A stretch of DNA of 64,000 nucleotides from Takakia lepidozioides (lineage: Eukaryota > Streptophyta > Takakiopsida > Takakiales > Takakiaceae). Below, piece by piece: positions 54,920 to 64,000 of this stretch. The notes under the pieces are model-generated. The model did no database searches and was not told the origin of the DNA. It was given only the letters and a program-made list of their open reading frames with translations. Both the position numbers and the translations under genes were made by a program. Within the stretch, counting starts at the first letter, position 1. Each line of letters starts with the position of its first letter. The stretch is taken from contig CM060733.1 in assembly GCA_030704615.1 (NCBI GenBank), positions 50,592,001 through 50,656,000 of the forward strand. The letters are read 5' to 3'.

Positions 54920-56480
54920 TTGCGGCACCGAAATACCGTTCCATTCACCGGATGTTGTTCCCGGAGCAGCCGACATTGAATGAAATATCCGCACATCATG
55001 AAACCCAACCGCCATGAAAATCCCATGCCTATGACATTCAAAAGTCAGTTCGGTACGTTTTATCAGCGGACGGATGAATTTCGACGCCAAAATTCATCTT
55101 ATTCAAGTGCTTTCATACACAAACATATGAATTTCGGCGCCGCAATTCATCGCTTTCCCAGTCCTCATCCGTCATGAGCAAACCTGTCAGTCGGATATCG
55201 GAGCCGGAATTAATTCCGGGACAGTGGAGACGGCTGCCCTAGTGCACATTTCATCCATATTTCGGTGCCGAAATTCATTAGGAATATCTCCGTCCGCACG
55301 TAGAAAAGGTGAAATCATCCATATTTTGGCGCCGAAATTCATCCAGCTTCCAGACAAAATCGGCACCATGCTACACTTTGCCGCCATCATTGCCCCTCAC
55401 GGATGCTGTCCATGCCTCTTGGAGTTGCAATGTCTGGACAGTTAACTATAATTTCGGCGCCGAAATTATACTTTATGTGCGGCAACGTCCCGTGCGAAAA
55501 AATGACCATTTAATGGATACTGTCAGTTTCAAATGAAAACAACGGCTAAAATGCAATTAATTTTCCCCGAGCATGAAAAAATATCCCCTTTCGTCATTGG
55601 ATAACGGCCTTTTGTAAGACAGAAGGGGTTGAATGTGCCGATTTCTCCATTAAATGCAGAATTTGTGTTATTTTCGTCGGAATGGGTTATTTCCAACGAA
55701 TTTCGGAACATTACATCATCCACAAGCAAGAAGTAAGTGTGGTTTCGGATGAATTTTGGCGCCGAAATTCATCCGTCACATAGAAAATGTAATATTACAG
55801 TATCCCATTGTGGACAGTAAGGATGAATTTTGGTGCCGAAATTCATCCATTTCAAAGAGAAATAAATGTTGGAGGGAGGGCATTGGATGAATTTGGGTGC
55901 CGGAATCCAGCGCTGAAACCCTTAAATGAAATTGGAGGGATGACTTCGGATGAATTTCGGCGCCGAAATCCATTGATCACGAAGAAAATAGAAAATTAAA
56001 AGGGAGGACTCCGGATGAATTTCGGCGCCGAAATTCATCTGTCGCAAGAGAAAAAAACATGAAGGGAGGACTTCAGATGAATTTCGGCGCCGAAATCCAT
56101 CCGCAAGACAGCGGAATTACGGTCGGAAAAGGAGAAGATGAATGAATTTCGGTGCCGAAATTCATCCCTACTGCCGATTCAGAATTACTATCATTCGGAT
56201 TTCCGCACCGAAATCCGAACACGTGCTGAATCATGACTGTAATGACGAACACATTCATCCGTAATTCGGCGCCGAAATTCAACCCTTATGTGCATAAACA
56301 ATTTCATGAAGAAGATGTTCATCCGAATTTCGGCAACGAAATCCATCCGTTTGGTGCTTGTTCAGTTTCATGAGGTGAACAAATAACGATTTCTATTGCC
56401 GAAATTCATCCCATGGCTTCCAAATCTGTTACATGACAGAGTGGTTCATCCAGATTTCGGTGCCGAAATTCATGAGAAGA
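54920..56480. repeat. Palindrome array between the divergent genes of element D
   Basis: At least 14 units with TTTCGG-(C/T)(G/A)CCGAAA cores and GGATGAA/TTCATCC arms, at about 54930, 55082, 55136, 55262, 55326, 55450, 55754, 55830, 55892, 55953, 56017, 56080, 56145, 56197, 56262, 56330 and 56455. Spacing is typically 60-75. Several units have changed arms that still pair with each other. Confidence 0.85.
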
Positions 56481-56719
56481 CCTGATTTATTCTAGCCCAA
56501 CTGCTGGTACATCACAATTCAGGCACCAAATATCCGATGTGAACTTGTTGTGGTCGTCCGTATTTGTAACGTACGTTACAAACTTCATCCATACGTGCAC
56601 TGATCACCCATCCTGTTGGATACAGAATCCACCCGAAAATGATTTTTGTCTTAGGTAGGACACACTCTTCTGATTGCAGGACTTCGCTGCAGAGCGTAAC
56701 GAGAGGTACCGTCTTCAAC

Positions 56720-57136
56720 ATGGATTCCCGTGTTTGGGTAAACGTGTACTTCCATCCTGATTCTCTGAAAGCTAAAATACCCTGCGACCAAGGATTTGCG
56801 ATTGTCACTGAGCAGTACTTGTGTGTGAAGTTCGGGCTTCGCCCTGGAACGGTGTTTTTGGAAGAGGAGACGAAGGATGCTTATGGAAATGTTCTGGATA
56901 GTGCCGTCATTCTGCATGCAGATTTCGGAAAAGGCAAAGAGTGGCAGCTCCTAGCTTCTGAATCCATCCGGTACAGTGCAATTGGTGAAATCGTGCCTAA
57001 AGAGTTCCCACGCTGGAACTTGGTTGATCATCCTTCCACAAGAGGGTCTGGCGTGCAAGATGTGAAGTCTGCCATGAAGGATGTGGGCACCTCTTCAGAA
57101 GCAGGGAAGCCCAAACATGTGAAAAGGGAAATCTAG
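56720..57136 (+). CDS. Transposase ORF1 of element D
   Basis: ATG 56720 (MDSRVWVNVYFHPDS) just after the array. Core VTEQYLCVKFGLRPGTVFLE, ETKDAYGNVLDSAVILHADF and GKGKEWQLLASESIRYSAIG aligns with element A ORF1. The tail is basic. It ends at TAG 57134-57136, followed in frame by GAT AAC ATG. It is open throughout and the domain is not recognised. Conservation of the peptide between two diverged copies argues that it was translated. Confidence 0.6.
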   Translation: MDSRVWVNVYFHPDSLKAKIPCDQGFAIVTEQYLCVKFGLRPGTVFLEEETKDAYGNVLDSAVILHADFGKGKEWQLLASESIRYSAIGEIVPKEFPRWNLVDHPSTRGSGVQDVKSAMKDVGTSSEAGKPKHVKREI

Positions 57137-57142
57137 GATAAC

Positions 57143-58055
57143 ATGGAAACAGTCGTCCACGACTTATCCAGTGACGATGAAGACTGTATGGTCCTTCCAT
57201 CGTATGTTTCCAAGTCATCCGTCACTAGGAGTGTTCAAAAGTCGGCAAACAATGATCACACACCCTCCAACTCAATATTGCGGAGGATGAAGACAACGGG
57301 TTCCCGCTCCAGTAACCTTCTTAGGCTTGATTACGACAAAACTCCAATCCATTATGTGGAAACTTTGCCTAATGTTGTGGATGGGAATGCTATCTACGAG
57401 TTCCCTCCAGTGCCGGCAGGCGCAGGCCCAGACGGCACGCTGGCAGGAATGAACAGGAAACATGACGGCCACCCTTGGTGTGTCACCAAAACTTCATCGT
57501 CCAACCTGGGTGATGGAGTTCAAGTGAGATATGTATTGTGTGTTGGGCATCTTAAATGTTTCTCGAGCACATGTTACCATTACACGAGCAAAGGCACCCG
57601 GAATGAGACTGACTGGATTGGCAATTCGTCGACCCCATTTTGGCCTCAAGGTAGAGTTCCTGCAGGGACGTTCAAGTGTGCCCATTGCAACGCAGCCCCT
57701 ACGTGCATGGCAGTGTGCAACGCGAAGCAGTACTACGTCGGGACCGTCGGCCCAACGTACACCAGAGCATGCATTCACATCGGAAAGCATGACCACCCCA
57801 TCGCCAGAGGCAATTGCAGAGTCGCTTTTCAACAAGCCCAGGATATTATCAAGGAGGAGGTGAGGTTTAGGCCGGGAGCAAAACCAAAGCAGATACAGCT
57901 CACATCCGCACATAGAATTGCAATTGGCAGAATAATGTCGGAGGATGGAAGCACAAGAGAGAAGCTGGGCAAGGGGGACATGAAGAAGCTGCTGGAAGCT
58001 GTCTCCCATGCCTGGGGGGTGCACTCCTCATTAAATGTACCAGCCACGTGCGTGC
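57143..58055 (+). pseudogene. Transposase ORF2 of element D, N-terminal part
   Basis: In the same frame as ORF1, from ATG 57143 (METVVHDLSSDDEDCM). Acidic start, then TLPNVVDGNAIYEFPPVPAG, the zinc domain KHDGHPWCVTKTSS, VLCVGHLKCFSSTCYHY, FKCAHCNAAPTCMAVCNAKQ and CIHIGKHDHPIARGNC, and the helix AHRIAIGRIMSEDGSTREKL. Without frameshift to AVSHAWGVHSS. The DDE core is missing because the gene is cut at about 58055. It is the cleanest copy of the zinc-binding region in the window. Confidence 0.65.
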
Positions 58056-58059
58056 ACAG

Positions 58060-58128
58060 GAAGGGGTATTTTAAACCCCCCCATGTACAACATTATACAT
58101 ACAGATGGAGGTTTAAAACACCTTAAAT
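58060..58128. repeat. Short inverted repeat (MITE- or hairpin-like)
   Basis: GGTATTTTAAACCCCC at 58065 faces GGAGGTTTAAAACACC at 58108, arms of 16 with a loop of about 25. It marks the break in element D. Confidence 0.5.
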
Positions 58129-58154
58129 ATAAATTTACAGGAGGGGGTTGTTGA

Positions 58155-58275
58155 GTTTTAAGGGATAGTGTAGTGGTAAGAATAACGTTTACGCCGCGAT
58201 GCACCGCGGGATCAAATCGCAAGATCGTCATTTTGTTTGTTTGTTTTTGTTTTTGTTTTTTGTTTTTTTTTTTTT
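58155..58275 (+). mobile_element. tRNA-derived SINE-like head with T-rich tract
   Basis: GGGATAGTGTAGTGGTAAGA (A box) and, about 30 bases later, GCGGGATCAAATCGC (B-box-like) resemble the 5' half of tRNA-Asp/Glu-type sequences. A T/G-rich run (58230-58277) follows. No acceptor stem forms, so it is not a functional tRNA. Confidence 0.45.
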
Positions 58276-58404
58276 TCCGCTCCATGATCTTTCTCCCCTG
58301 ACCTCCCGCGACTTTCTCTTTTCTTTCTCCTCCTCTCCCGCATTCGCCTTCCCTTCCGCGGGCTTTCTCTTTTCCCTCCTCTCCTCTCCAGAGATCGAGA
58401 GCAG

Positions 58405-59500
58405 AGCGTCACGGAAGGAGTACAGTCAAGTTCTGACAGATTGTTATTCATTGTATTGTTAGCAGCGTGTTGGTTTGGTACAAGGGGTGTGTCGCAGCGG
58501 ATTGGTGATTATGCAAAGAAAGAGCCATTGGCTGCGTTGACCAGATCGGGCTGTGCTCACCTAATGCAGGTATGCCAGCTAGAGCATCAACTGTTTGATC
58601 ACTTCTTCCCAGTCTCATCTTCTGAACCCTCTAACCTAGCCCCACTTGTTGACCCCTGTGTACAGTGCTCTATGACACTCTGCGGGCAGGGTTTATCCAT
58701 GAGGCAGACTTAGATTGACTTTGTGAGGTTGTAGATATTATGAAAGTAGAGGTGCTTGATGAGCATTTGGGGAGGCGGCGAGAATTGGTGGCAGGGGTGC
58801 ATCCGACTATCTTACGAACCCTTGCGGATGTACATGAAAGGCTTACATGGCGACAGCCCAGACACACATGCGGGATGAGATTGCCTACTACCTGCCATCA
58901 GCTAAGGATCTTGACTTTCCTTCTAAACTAGAGCAAAGTGCTGCATCAGCCTCTGGGAATGAGGAGGAGGGTAGAGATTTGTATGCAACCTGGTGCCCAC
59001 CGTTGGAGAAAACTTTATCGGCTCTCTCCAAGCTGTACCGCTGTCTGGAGCCTGCAATTTTTACTTGTCTTGCACATGATACTATTGGTATGTGTTCTGC
59101 ATCCATTCAACGCACGAGCAAATTGATAGAGAGGCGATCTTCTCAAATGGATGGACAACTTTTTCTCATCAAGCATCTGCGTATACTCCTGGAACAGATC
59201 ACACCCTTTGACATAGATTTTTCTGTAACACACAAGTAGCTAGATTTCACACACTTGTTGGAGCATTTGTGCCGCATATTGAGAGGTCAGTCATCATTAT
59301 GGAGCAGTCAGTCCCTGGTTCGCACCTTTTCACCCCGTGTTTTGGACTATCAAATAGATGCAAAGAAGGAGCTTGAAAAGAGCTTAAAGATGACATGTGA
59401 ACAATTCATCATGTCCATAACCAAGCTTTTGTGCCAGAGATCTTTATTGTGTAAGTGTAGGAAGTGCGGATTTATGTGCAATGATGCCCACAATAAAGAA
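58405..59500 (+). pseudogene. COG3: COG3 pseudogene (conserved oligomeric Golgi complex subunit 3)
   Basis: The plus strand reads, across frame changes, [171 protein letters not shown] and [20 protein letters not shown]. This is the C-terminal half of plant COG3, a Golgi tethering subunit. About 330 codons run on without introns, although plant COG3 genes have several, so a processed (retro-copied) origin is likely. Disruptions: stop near 58493, shift near 58660, TGA near 58713, shift near 58850, TAG 59237-59239, further shifts near 59300 and 59450. Confidence 0.8.
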
Positions 59501-59730
59501 TAAGGCCATTAGCACGTGCTTTTCTCGTGAACACCCGCAGCAGCCACCTGCTAGATGACTGTGCACTGATGCAGGCCCTCATTGAGGGAACAGTTGCTGG
59601 CTGTGCACTTGTACACAGGCAGGGATAGCTGAAGACCAGGGATAGAGGTCCAGATTCATCCAAGAGGGCCGGATTTCACACACAAGATTACGTCTGATTC
59701 CCTGTGGATCAATAGCTACAAGAAATCTGC

Positions 59731-59950
59731 CTGGGTAGATGGTCAATTGGAAACAGCAGCGGCAGCAACGGTTGTAGAGCAAGGACTACTGATAAAGGTA
59801 CCTTCTTCAACACATTTCTGGTGAGGGCACCTTCTTCTTCGACCTATTTCAGCCTGTTTTTTCCCCTCATCAGACTCATTAGCTCATTGGGATGATCTGT
59901 GGTGGTTTGGAGTGACTTTGCAAGTTATTGCCGAGGTGGCAGCAGGAAAG
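59731..59950. repeat. Flanking repeat of the LINE fragment, left copy
   Basis: Contains gtagatggtcaattggaaac (59731) and a block from ttcagcctgttttttcc to attgccgaggtggcagca (59848-59944). Both recur at 60855-60985 and 61072-61105, on the other side of the LINE pseudogene. Confidence 0.65.
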
Positions 59951-60228
59951 CACACAAAAATAGATAACAGATTGTACTCATAAGACGTTGTTTGCCGTAG
60001 CCTTGTGGCCATTGACCCCGTGCACAGTTTGAGTGGAAACAAAAGGGATAGAACCTACCTCTGTCAGGGGCTGCTGTGTGTGATTTGCCCAAAAACTAGG
60101 CCTCAGGAGGGCTTGGGGTTATGGCTCAGCCTCAAGACTTTCAAAGTTGGTAAACAGGGGTACAGGCACAATTCCCTTGATAGATTTGAAGATAGTGTCT
60201 CTTTGGTGAGAGAACCCCGGACAGTGTA

Positions 60229-60777
60229 TCAGAAAATGAATATTGTCTTCAGATTGCCCACACAATGGGAAGTGCACTCCCCCTTTTCTCTCTGCTTCTG
60301 TTTGATGTTCAAAGGTAGGCTTCCTTCCCTGAGTTTAAATTTCAGTCTAGTGCCGAGAGTGGGTGGACCCTTGAGGTCATCCAAGATGTCCTCCCCCATG
60401 TCACTGACTAGAAACAAGTTCAGGGAAGTTTTCTGTCTAACTTCATTTTCATCAGACAATCTCATGGCAACAGACATGGCTTTGGACACTACAGCCTCTA
60501 AGTCAGATTTATCCAGCAAGGTCAAGACTTGCGGATCCAGGTCCAGGTCCTTGAGAATCTCTTCTACTCTGATGTTGGGAAAACACCTTTTGATCTCAGT
60601 CCAAACCAGGAAGTGGTTAGAGGTACCAATATCAGTTCTGTCGATCAACACATTGGCACACTGGGGAAACAAATTTTTGTCCATTATGATATAGTCCACA
60701 ATGGAACGTTCCCCAGTTTGGGATTTCTCACGAGTCCAGTGCACTTGGTCACCTCTTGTCTTGTTATTCAAGGTCAA
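60229..60777 (-). pseudogene. LINE pseudogene: endonuclease end and zf-RVT piece
   Basis: Minus strand: THWTREKS-like start, ERSIVDYIIMDKNLFPQCAN, then TDIGTSNHFLVWTEIK (the S-(D/N)-H motif that ends the EEP endonuclease of plant LINEs) and a linker. It then reaches GECTSHCVGNLKTIFIF, like the C..C...E...H zinc motif found after the reverse transcriptase (zf-RVT). The reverse transcriptase itself is missing between these parts, so this is an internally deleted copy. Confidence 0.55.
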
Positions 60778-60849
60778 AAGCTGAAGCTCTTCGAGACAAT
60801 TAATTAACCGTCTGCCATTAGAATTCAGCTCGTCCTCACCTTGGTTTGA

Positions 60850-61110
60850 CCTGTTTCAGCATGTTTTTCCCTCTCATCAGACTCAGCCCTGAAGCATATG
60901 TATTGAATTCTGTAAGTTAGCTCGTTCGGTGGATCTGCGGTGCTTTGGAGTGACTTTGCAAGTTACTGCCGAGGTGGCAGCATGACAGTACCTAAAAAAA
61001 GATAACAGAGATGGAGAGAAGCTTTCAAGGAATGAATACTTTTCTGACCCCAGTCAGTGGTGGGACAATGTGAGTAGATGGTCAACTGGAAATAGCAGTG
61101 GCAGTAGCGC
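60850..61110. repeat. Flanking repeat of the LINE fragment, right copy
   Basis: Second copy of the blocks at 59731-59950, with the two blocks in swapped order. Confidence 0.6.
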
Positions 61111-61351
61111 AATTGGGGGGCTGCTATTTCATGAGCGGCATGAGCATGAGCGGCATGAGCATGAGCGGAAAAAAAAAAAGCATGAGCAGACCATTGTCAG
61201 TCCACGGAAATAGGGTTAGGAGGCACGGAAATAGGGTCATGTGAAGTTGGAATGTGGCACCAGTGGACTTAAAATGCAACATTTTATTGCAAATTTTGTG
61301 GCAAGCCACGTCTATACAAGTGTGTTCTAACTGTCATAGCCGGAATGGGCA

Positions 61352-63705
61352 CTACTCTCCTACACCCTCCGAGGAACTTGCCCCACCTTCTTCCTCATCC
61401 CCCTCATCCCCCTCATCCTCCGAGCTCTGTGATGCATCAGTTCCACTATGCCTCTCAAAAATCCCGTCCTCTCCTTGGGGGACTGTCCACCTCACCTCCT
61501 GGGAATCTTCTGCGTCTTCTCCCCCACTTTCCTCAGCAGAATCCAACACAAATCTACGAGCCCGACGGGCTCTAATAGCTGCTGCCTCCTCCCTCATCTT
61601 CATTTTCTTGAGGCTTGCCTCGTCTAAAATCTGCTGTACACGACTACGTTCGGAACACCTCCTAATGGACACCGAAGCAAGCCGGGCAGCATAAGTAGGC
61701 AGGATGTACTCCCTTTCTGGACTAGGCATGAAATCTCCCCTGGCAAAAAAAGGCACGTTCCTCCTGCCCATGAACTCCGGTGTAGACGTCCCTCCGGCAG
61801 TACTTGGCATCCTACAGTAAGAACAAATCCACTTGAAGAATGTCAATACCAGCACAACCAGAAAGGGTTTTCAATGAAATAAGAGAGCGGAGGGAGGTGC
61901 CTCACAAAATCTGGAGGCAACTTACAATGCCACCACTCACTCGTAAACCGGGGGCTCCTCGGCCTCGATCCCAACTTCCTCCCCCTGCTCCTTCTCGGAT
62001 TTTTCCTCATCCTCCGAGGATGCCTCTTCCTCTTTCGGCAGACGTTCAGCCGCTGCAAGTTCCGAGTTGTGGAGGGCAGTATCTGGCTCGAAGGCGAACA
62101 CATGCCTGTCGGACAACGTCCCTGCCCACATTGAAGCACCTGAGGAACAAAGCGGGCGGTTAATAGCTTGCGGCATGCAATTGCAATGGGGCCAGGGGAC
62201 AAACTGAGCACGTGAAGGCTTACCCGTGCCGCATGTGAGGTCCAGAATCCGCCCTTGGACATCCGAGCACGTCTCCATGAGGGTTTGGATGAAAGCAGGG
62301 CTTCGGGTCCGGCTGTACCGCCACGGTTTGCCTGTCTTTGTGTCCTTCGGCATACTAGAGTGGGGCACATAGTTGTAGAGGACATCGTAGGTTACAGGGT
62401 CCACAGCGGCATCAACAAGACGACCGTCGTTGCGGAATTTGAACGTAGACCCTCTCTTCACAAAGCAATATGCCTCAAACACCAATGTCTGCACATCCAA
62501 CAAAGAAGGGATCAATTCCAGGGTCTACTTAACATACACCACAATATGAAGTGAATGCAATAGATTGATAACTTACACTTTGGCCCTCTGTTCGCAACCC
62601 CTGCGTACTGATGCAGAACCATTTTCTGAGGAGGACCGGGGTGACACTTTTCGGTGTCCACCTTGCCACCGCATTCTCTGTGGTCTTCCCTCTCGTGGCA
62701 AGGACAACCACACATCCACCGTCATCCAGAAGCATCCCCGCCAGCCCAAACCCGGCTTTCCAGTAGTCCTCAGTAAACCTGTTCCAGGTGGGCACACCAT
62801 CCAGGCCCTCCAGCAGCTCCCCATCTGGAATGTCGAGGAGAATCATGTCGCAAGCTCTCTCCACCTCAACCCCCCCCCGAGTGCTCTTGCAATTCGTGCT
62901 CACAGCCGTGAAGAATTCCATCATGGCTTCAAAACCAGGGGTGTCTTTAGGCTCTGTACCGGCAGCCCTCTTCTTGGCTTTCCCCTTCTGCTCCGCCAGA
63001 GACTTGTTGTGTGCCACCTTCTTCGCCCTGGCAGCGAGAGCGTCAAGGAAGCTCTCATTGACGCATTGGATGATGGTTGGAGGTTCTAGCTTTGGCCTGT
63101 GCGTAAACGTCACCGCCGAATACCGCCGTGTAGGCTCGCCCTCAAATGCCAACTTCTTGGCAGAGCCAGTCCCACTCCGAACTGACTTGGGAACCCGGAC
63201 GACCGGTGACTGGGTAGGAGCAACAGCAGTCGCAGGACCTTGAACAAAATCGGCGTCGGAGTCACTCTCTTGGGTCCCCTCCTGCGCCTCCTCCGATGCC
63301 CCGATGGTTTTCTTCTTTTTGGGTGTTACTGCAGTCACCTGTTTCCTTGTCCTTTTCCTTTGACCTTTACTCTTCTCATGCAATTTCTCCTGAATTCCTG
63401 CCTGAGCAAGCTCTGCCGCTTTCCTGGAGTTCGCAAGCGCTTTTGCCTCTTTTGCACCCAACGGAGGCAGCGGAGCCCGGTTTCGTCGGAATTCAGCATC
63501 CAGCTTCAATTGAAACTCGGATGGGTCGAGCGAGCCGGGCGGAAGGTCCACATACCAAGGGCAATCACGCAAATGTTCCAGATGCCACTCCTTCACAATA
63601 TCGTCAGTGTACATGGAGTCAGCCCCAGGGTTCCTCCATGCCAGGAAGAATGGTGGCTCGAAAGACAGATGACCTTTCTCCAAAAGCGAGAACTTACAGT
63701 ACCTG
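61352..63705 (-). CDS. DNA methyltransferase (ParB-methyltransferase C-terminal exons, element C)
   Basis: Exons on the minus strand: 63705-62578 (CKFSLLEKGHLSFEPPFFLA, CPWYVDLPPGSLD, a K/E-rich linker, CVNESFLDALAARAKKVAHN, the motif IV region RACDMILLDIPDGELLEGLD, then WNRFTEDYWKAGFGLAGMLL and DDGGCVVVLATRGK); 62515-62223 (GRILDLTCGTG, motif I); 62139-61937 (GASMWAGTLSDRHVFAFEPD, acidic stretch); 61810-61352 (LPTYAARLASVSIRR, KKMKMREEAAAIRARRARRF, then VRWTVPQGEDGIFERHSGTD and an E/S/D-rich end). The domain order, motif IV before motif I, is that of beta-class N6-adenine/N4-cytosine methyltransferases. Motif IV reads DIPD, not the canonical (D/N/S)PP(Y/F/W). No frameshift or stop was found, making this the best-preserved methyltransferase part. 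The ParB part lies beyond the window. Confidence 0.6.
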
Positions 63706-63739
63706 CATTCATGAAAAACCCAATGAGGTCCGAAAATGG

Positions 63740-64000
63740 CTAACTCCCTGAACGGCAATAGGGCCTACAACTGGAATATGGCGCCGAATTTCCACTTCAG
63801 GGCCACCCAGTGTAGGGACTTAGCCCGAAAATGGCTAAGTCCCTGGACGGCAATAGGGCCTAGAACTGGAAACGGCGCCGAATTTCCAGTTCCGGGCCAG
63901 CCACCCTAGGGACTTAGACCGAAAATGGCTAAGTCCCTGGACGGCAATAGGGCCTGGAACTGGAATATGGCGCCGAATTTCCAGTTCCGGGCCAGCCACT
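63740..64000. repeat. Palindrome array B of element C (incomplete)
   Basis: Units with ATGGCGCCGAATTTCCA and GGGACTTAG-C-CGAAAATGGCTAAG, as in array B of element A but inverted along with the gene. It runs off the right edge. Confidence 0.8.

Larger units (their letters stand above)
48501..58055. mobile_element. Element D: best-ordered copy of the ParB-methyltransferase transposon
   Basis: Left terminus GAGGTTTACTATTTC at 48501 plus variant CATGAGC repeats, inserted in the CACTA element. Order: accessory frame (-), 3' palindromes, ParB-methyltransferase (-) 50434-54668, palindrome array 54.9-56.5, transposase ORF1 and ORF2 (+) 56720-58055. The two genes diverge from the central array, the arrangement inferred as ancestral. 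The transposase is cut at about 58055, where a SINE-like insertion and a COG3 pseudogene follow, so the right terminus is missing. Confidence 0.65.
61116..64000. mobile_element. Element C: methyltransferase end of the same transposon family
   Basis: Terminal block GGGGGCTGCTATTTC plus CATGAGCGG/CATGAGC repeats at 61116-61180, then the 3' half of a ParB-methyltransferase gene on the minus strand, and the start of intronic array B at 63740. It continues past the window. Element C and the 3' part of element A are very similar. Confidence 0.7.

Noticed and set aside
58155-58230. Functional tRNA gene
   Set aside because: The D-arm and B-box resemble a tRNA, but no 7-base acceptor stem or proper anticodon loop is visible.

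Overview
This is nuclear DNA of a land plant. It carries spliced genes, plant-type PPR and leucine-rich-repeat gene remnants, a COG3 (Golgi tethering) pseudogene, a linker-histone-like gene, CACTA and MULE-like DNA transposons, a chromodomain Ty3/gypsy retrotransposon and tRNA-derived SINEs. The style of the LRR and PPR relics and of the repeat families suggests a seed-free plant (bryophyte, lycophyte or fern); that placement is inference. Intact host genes are few and most of the window is nested, decaying mobile DNA.

Layout. 0-1 kb: pieces of a DnaJ-type cysteine-rich gene. 1.6-2.2 kb: linker-histone-like gene (-). 3.7-8.1 kb: G-box promoter and a probable multi-exon gene (+) in AT-rich DNA with SINE pieces. 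9.1-9.9 kb: LINE scrap and subterminal-type repeats. 9.9-15.05 kb (-): two diverged copies of an unrecognised transposon-associated gene. 15.05-28 kb: element A, a large transposon. 28-43 kb: nested Ty3/gypsy elements and a fragment (39.7-41.2 kb) of the element A family. 43-45.3 kb: PPR and LRR pseudogenes. 45.3-48.5 kb: CACTA element. 48.5-58.06 kb: element D, of the same family as A. 58.06-61.1 kb: SINE-like sequence, COG3 pseudogene, LINE pseudogene. 61.1-64 kb: element C, running off the window.

The main result is one transposon family seen in copies A (15.05-27.9), D (48.5-58.06), C (61.1-end) and a fragment (39.7-41.2). Its ancestral plan, rebuilt by comparing copies, has two divergent genes. 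One encodes a MULE-like DDE transposase with a zinc-binding domain and a C-terminal SWIM finger. The other encodes a spliced protein joining a ParB/sulfiredoxin-like domain to a permuted (beta-class) DNA methyltransferase domain. Between the two genes, and again in introns and 3' ends, lie arrays of palindromes with a TTCGGCGCCGAA core whose arms differ between arrays but tend to stay self-complementary. Each visible outer end reads GAGGTTT.CTATTTC followed by CATGAGC repeats. ParB-methyltransferase fusions are familiar in bacterial mobile elements; one carried by a plant DDE transposon together with palindrome arrays looks like a little-described system.

The copies are damaged in informative ways. 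Element A has its central 6.2 kb inverted, with reciprocal junctions that break both genes. One methyltransferase-gene exon of A is separately inverted. Element D lacks the AdoMet motif I exons. The Ty3/gypsy element at 29.7-36.7 kb also has its pol segment inverted. All calls come from reading the sequence and its translations; no alignments or database searches were run.
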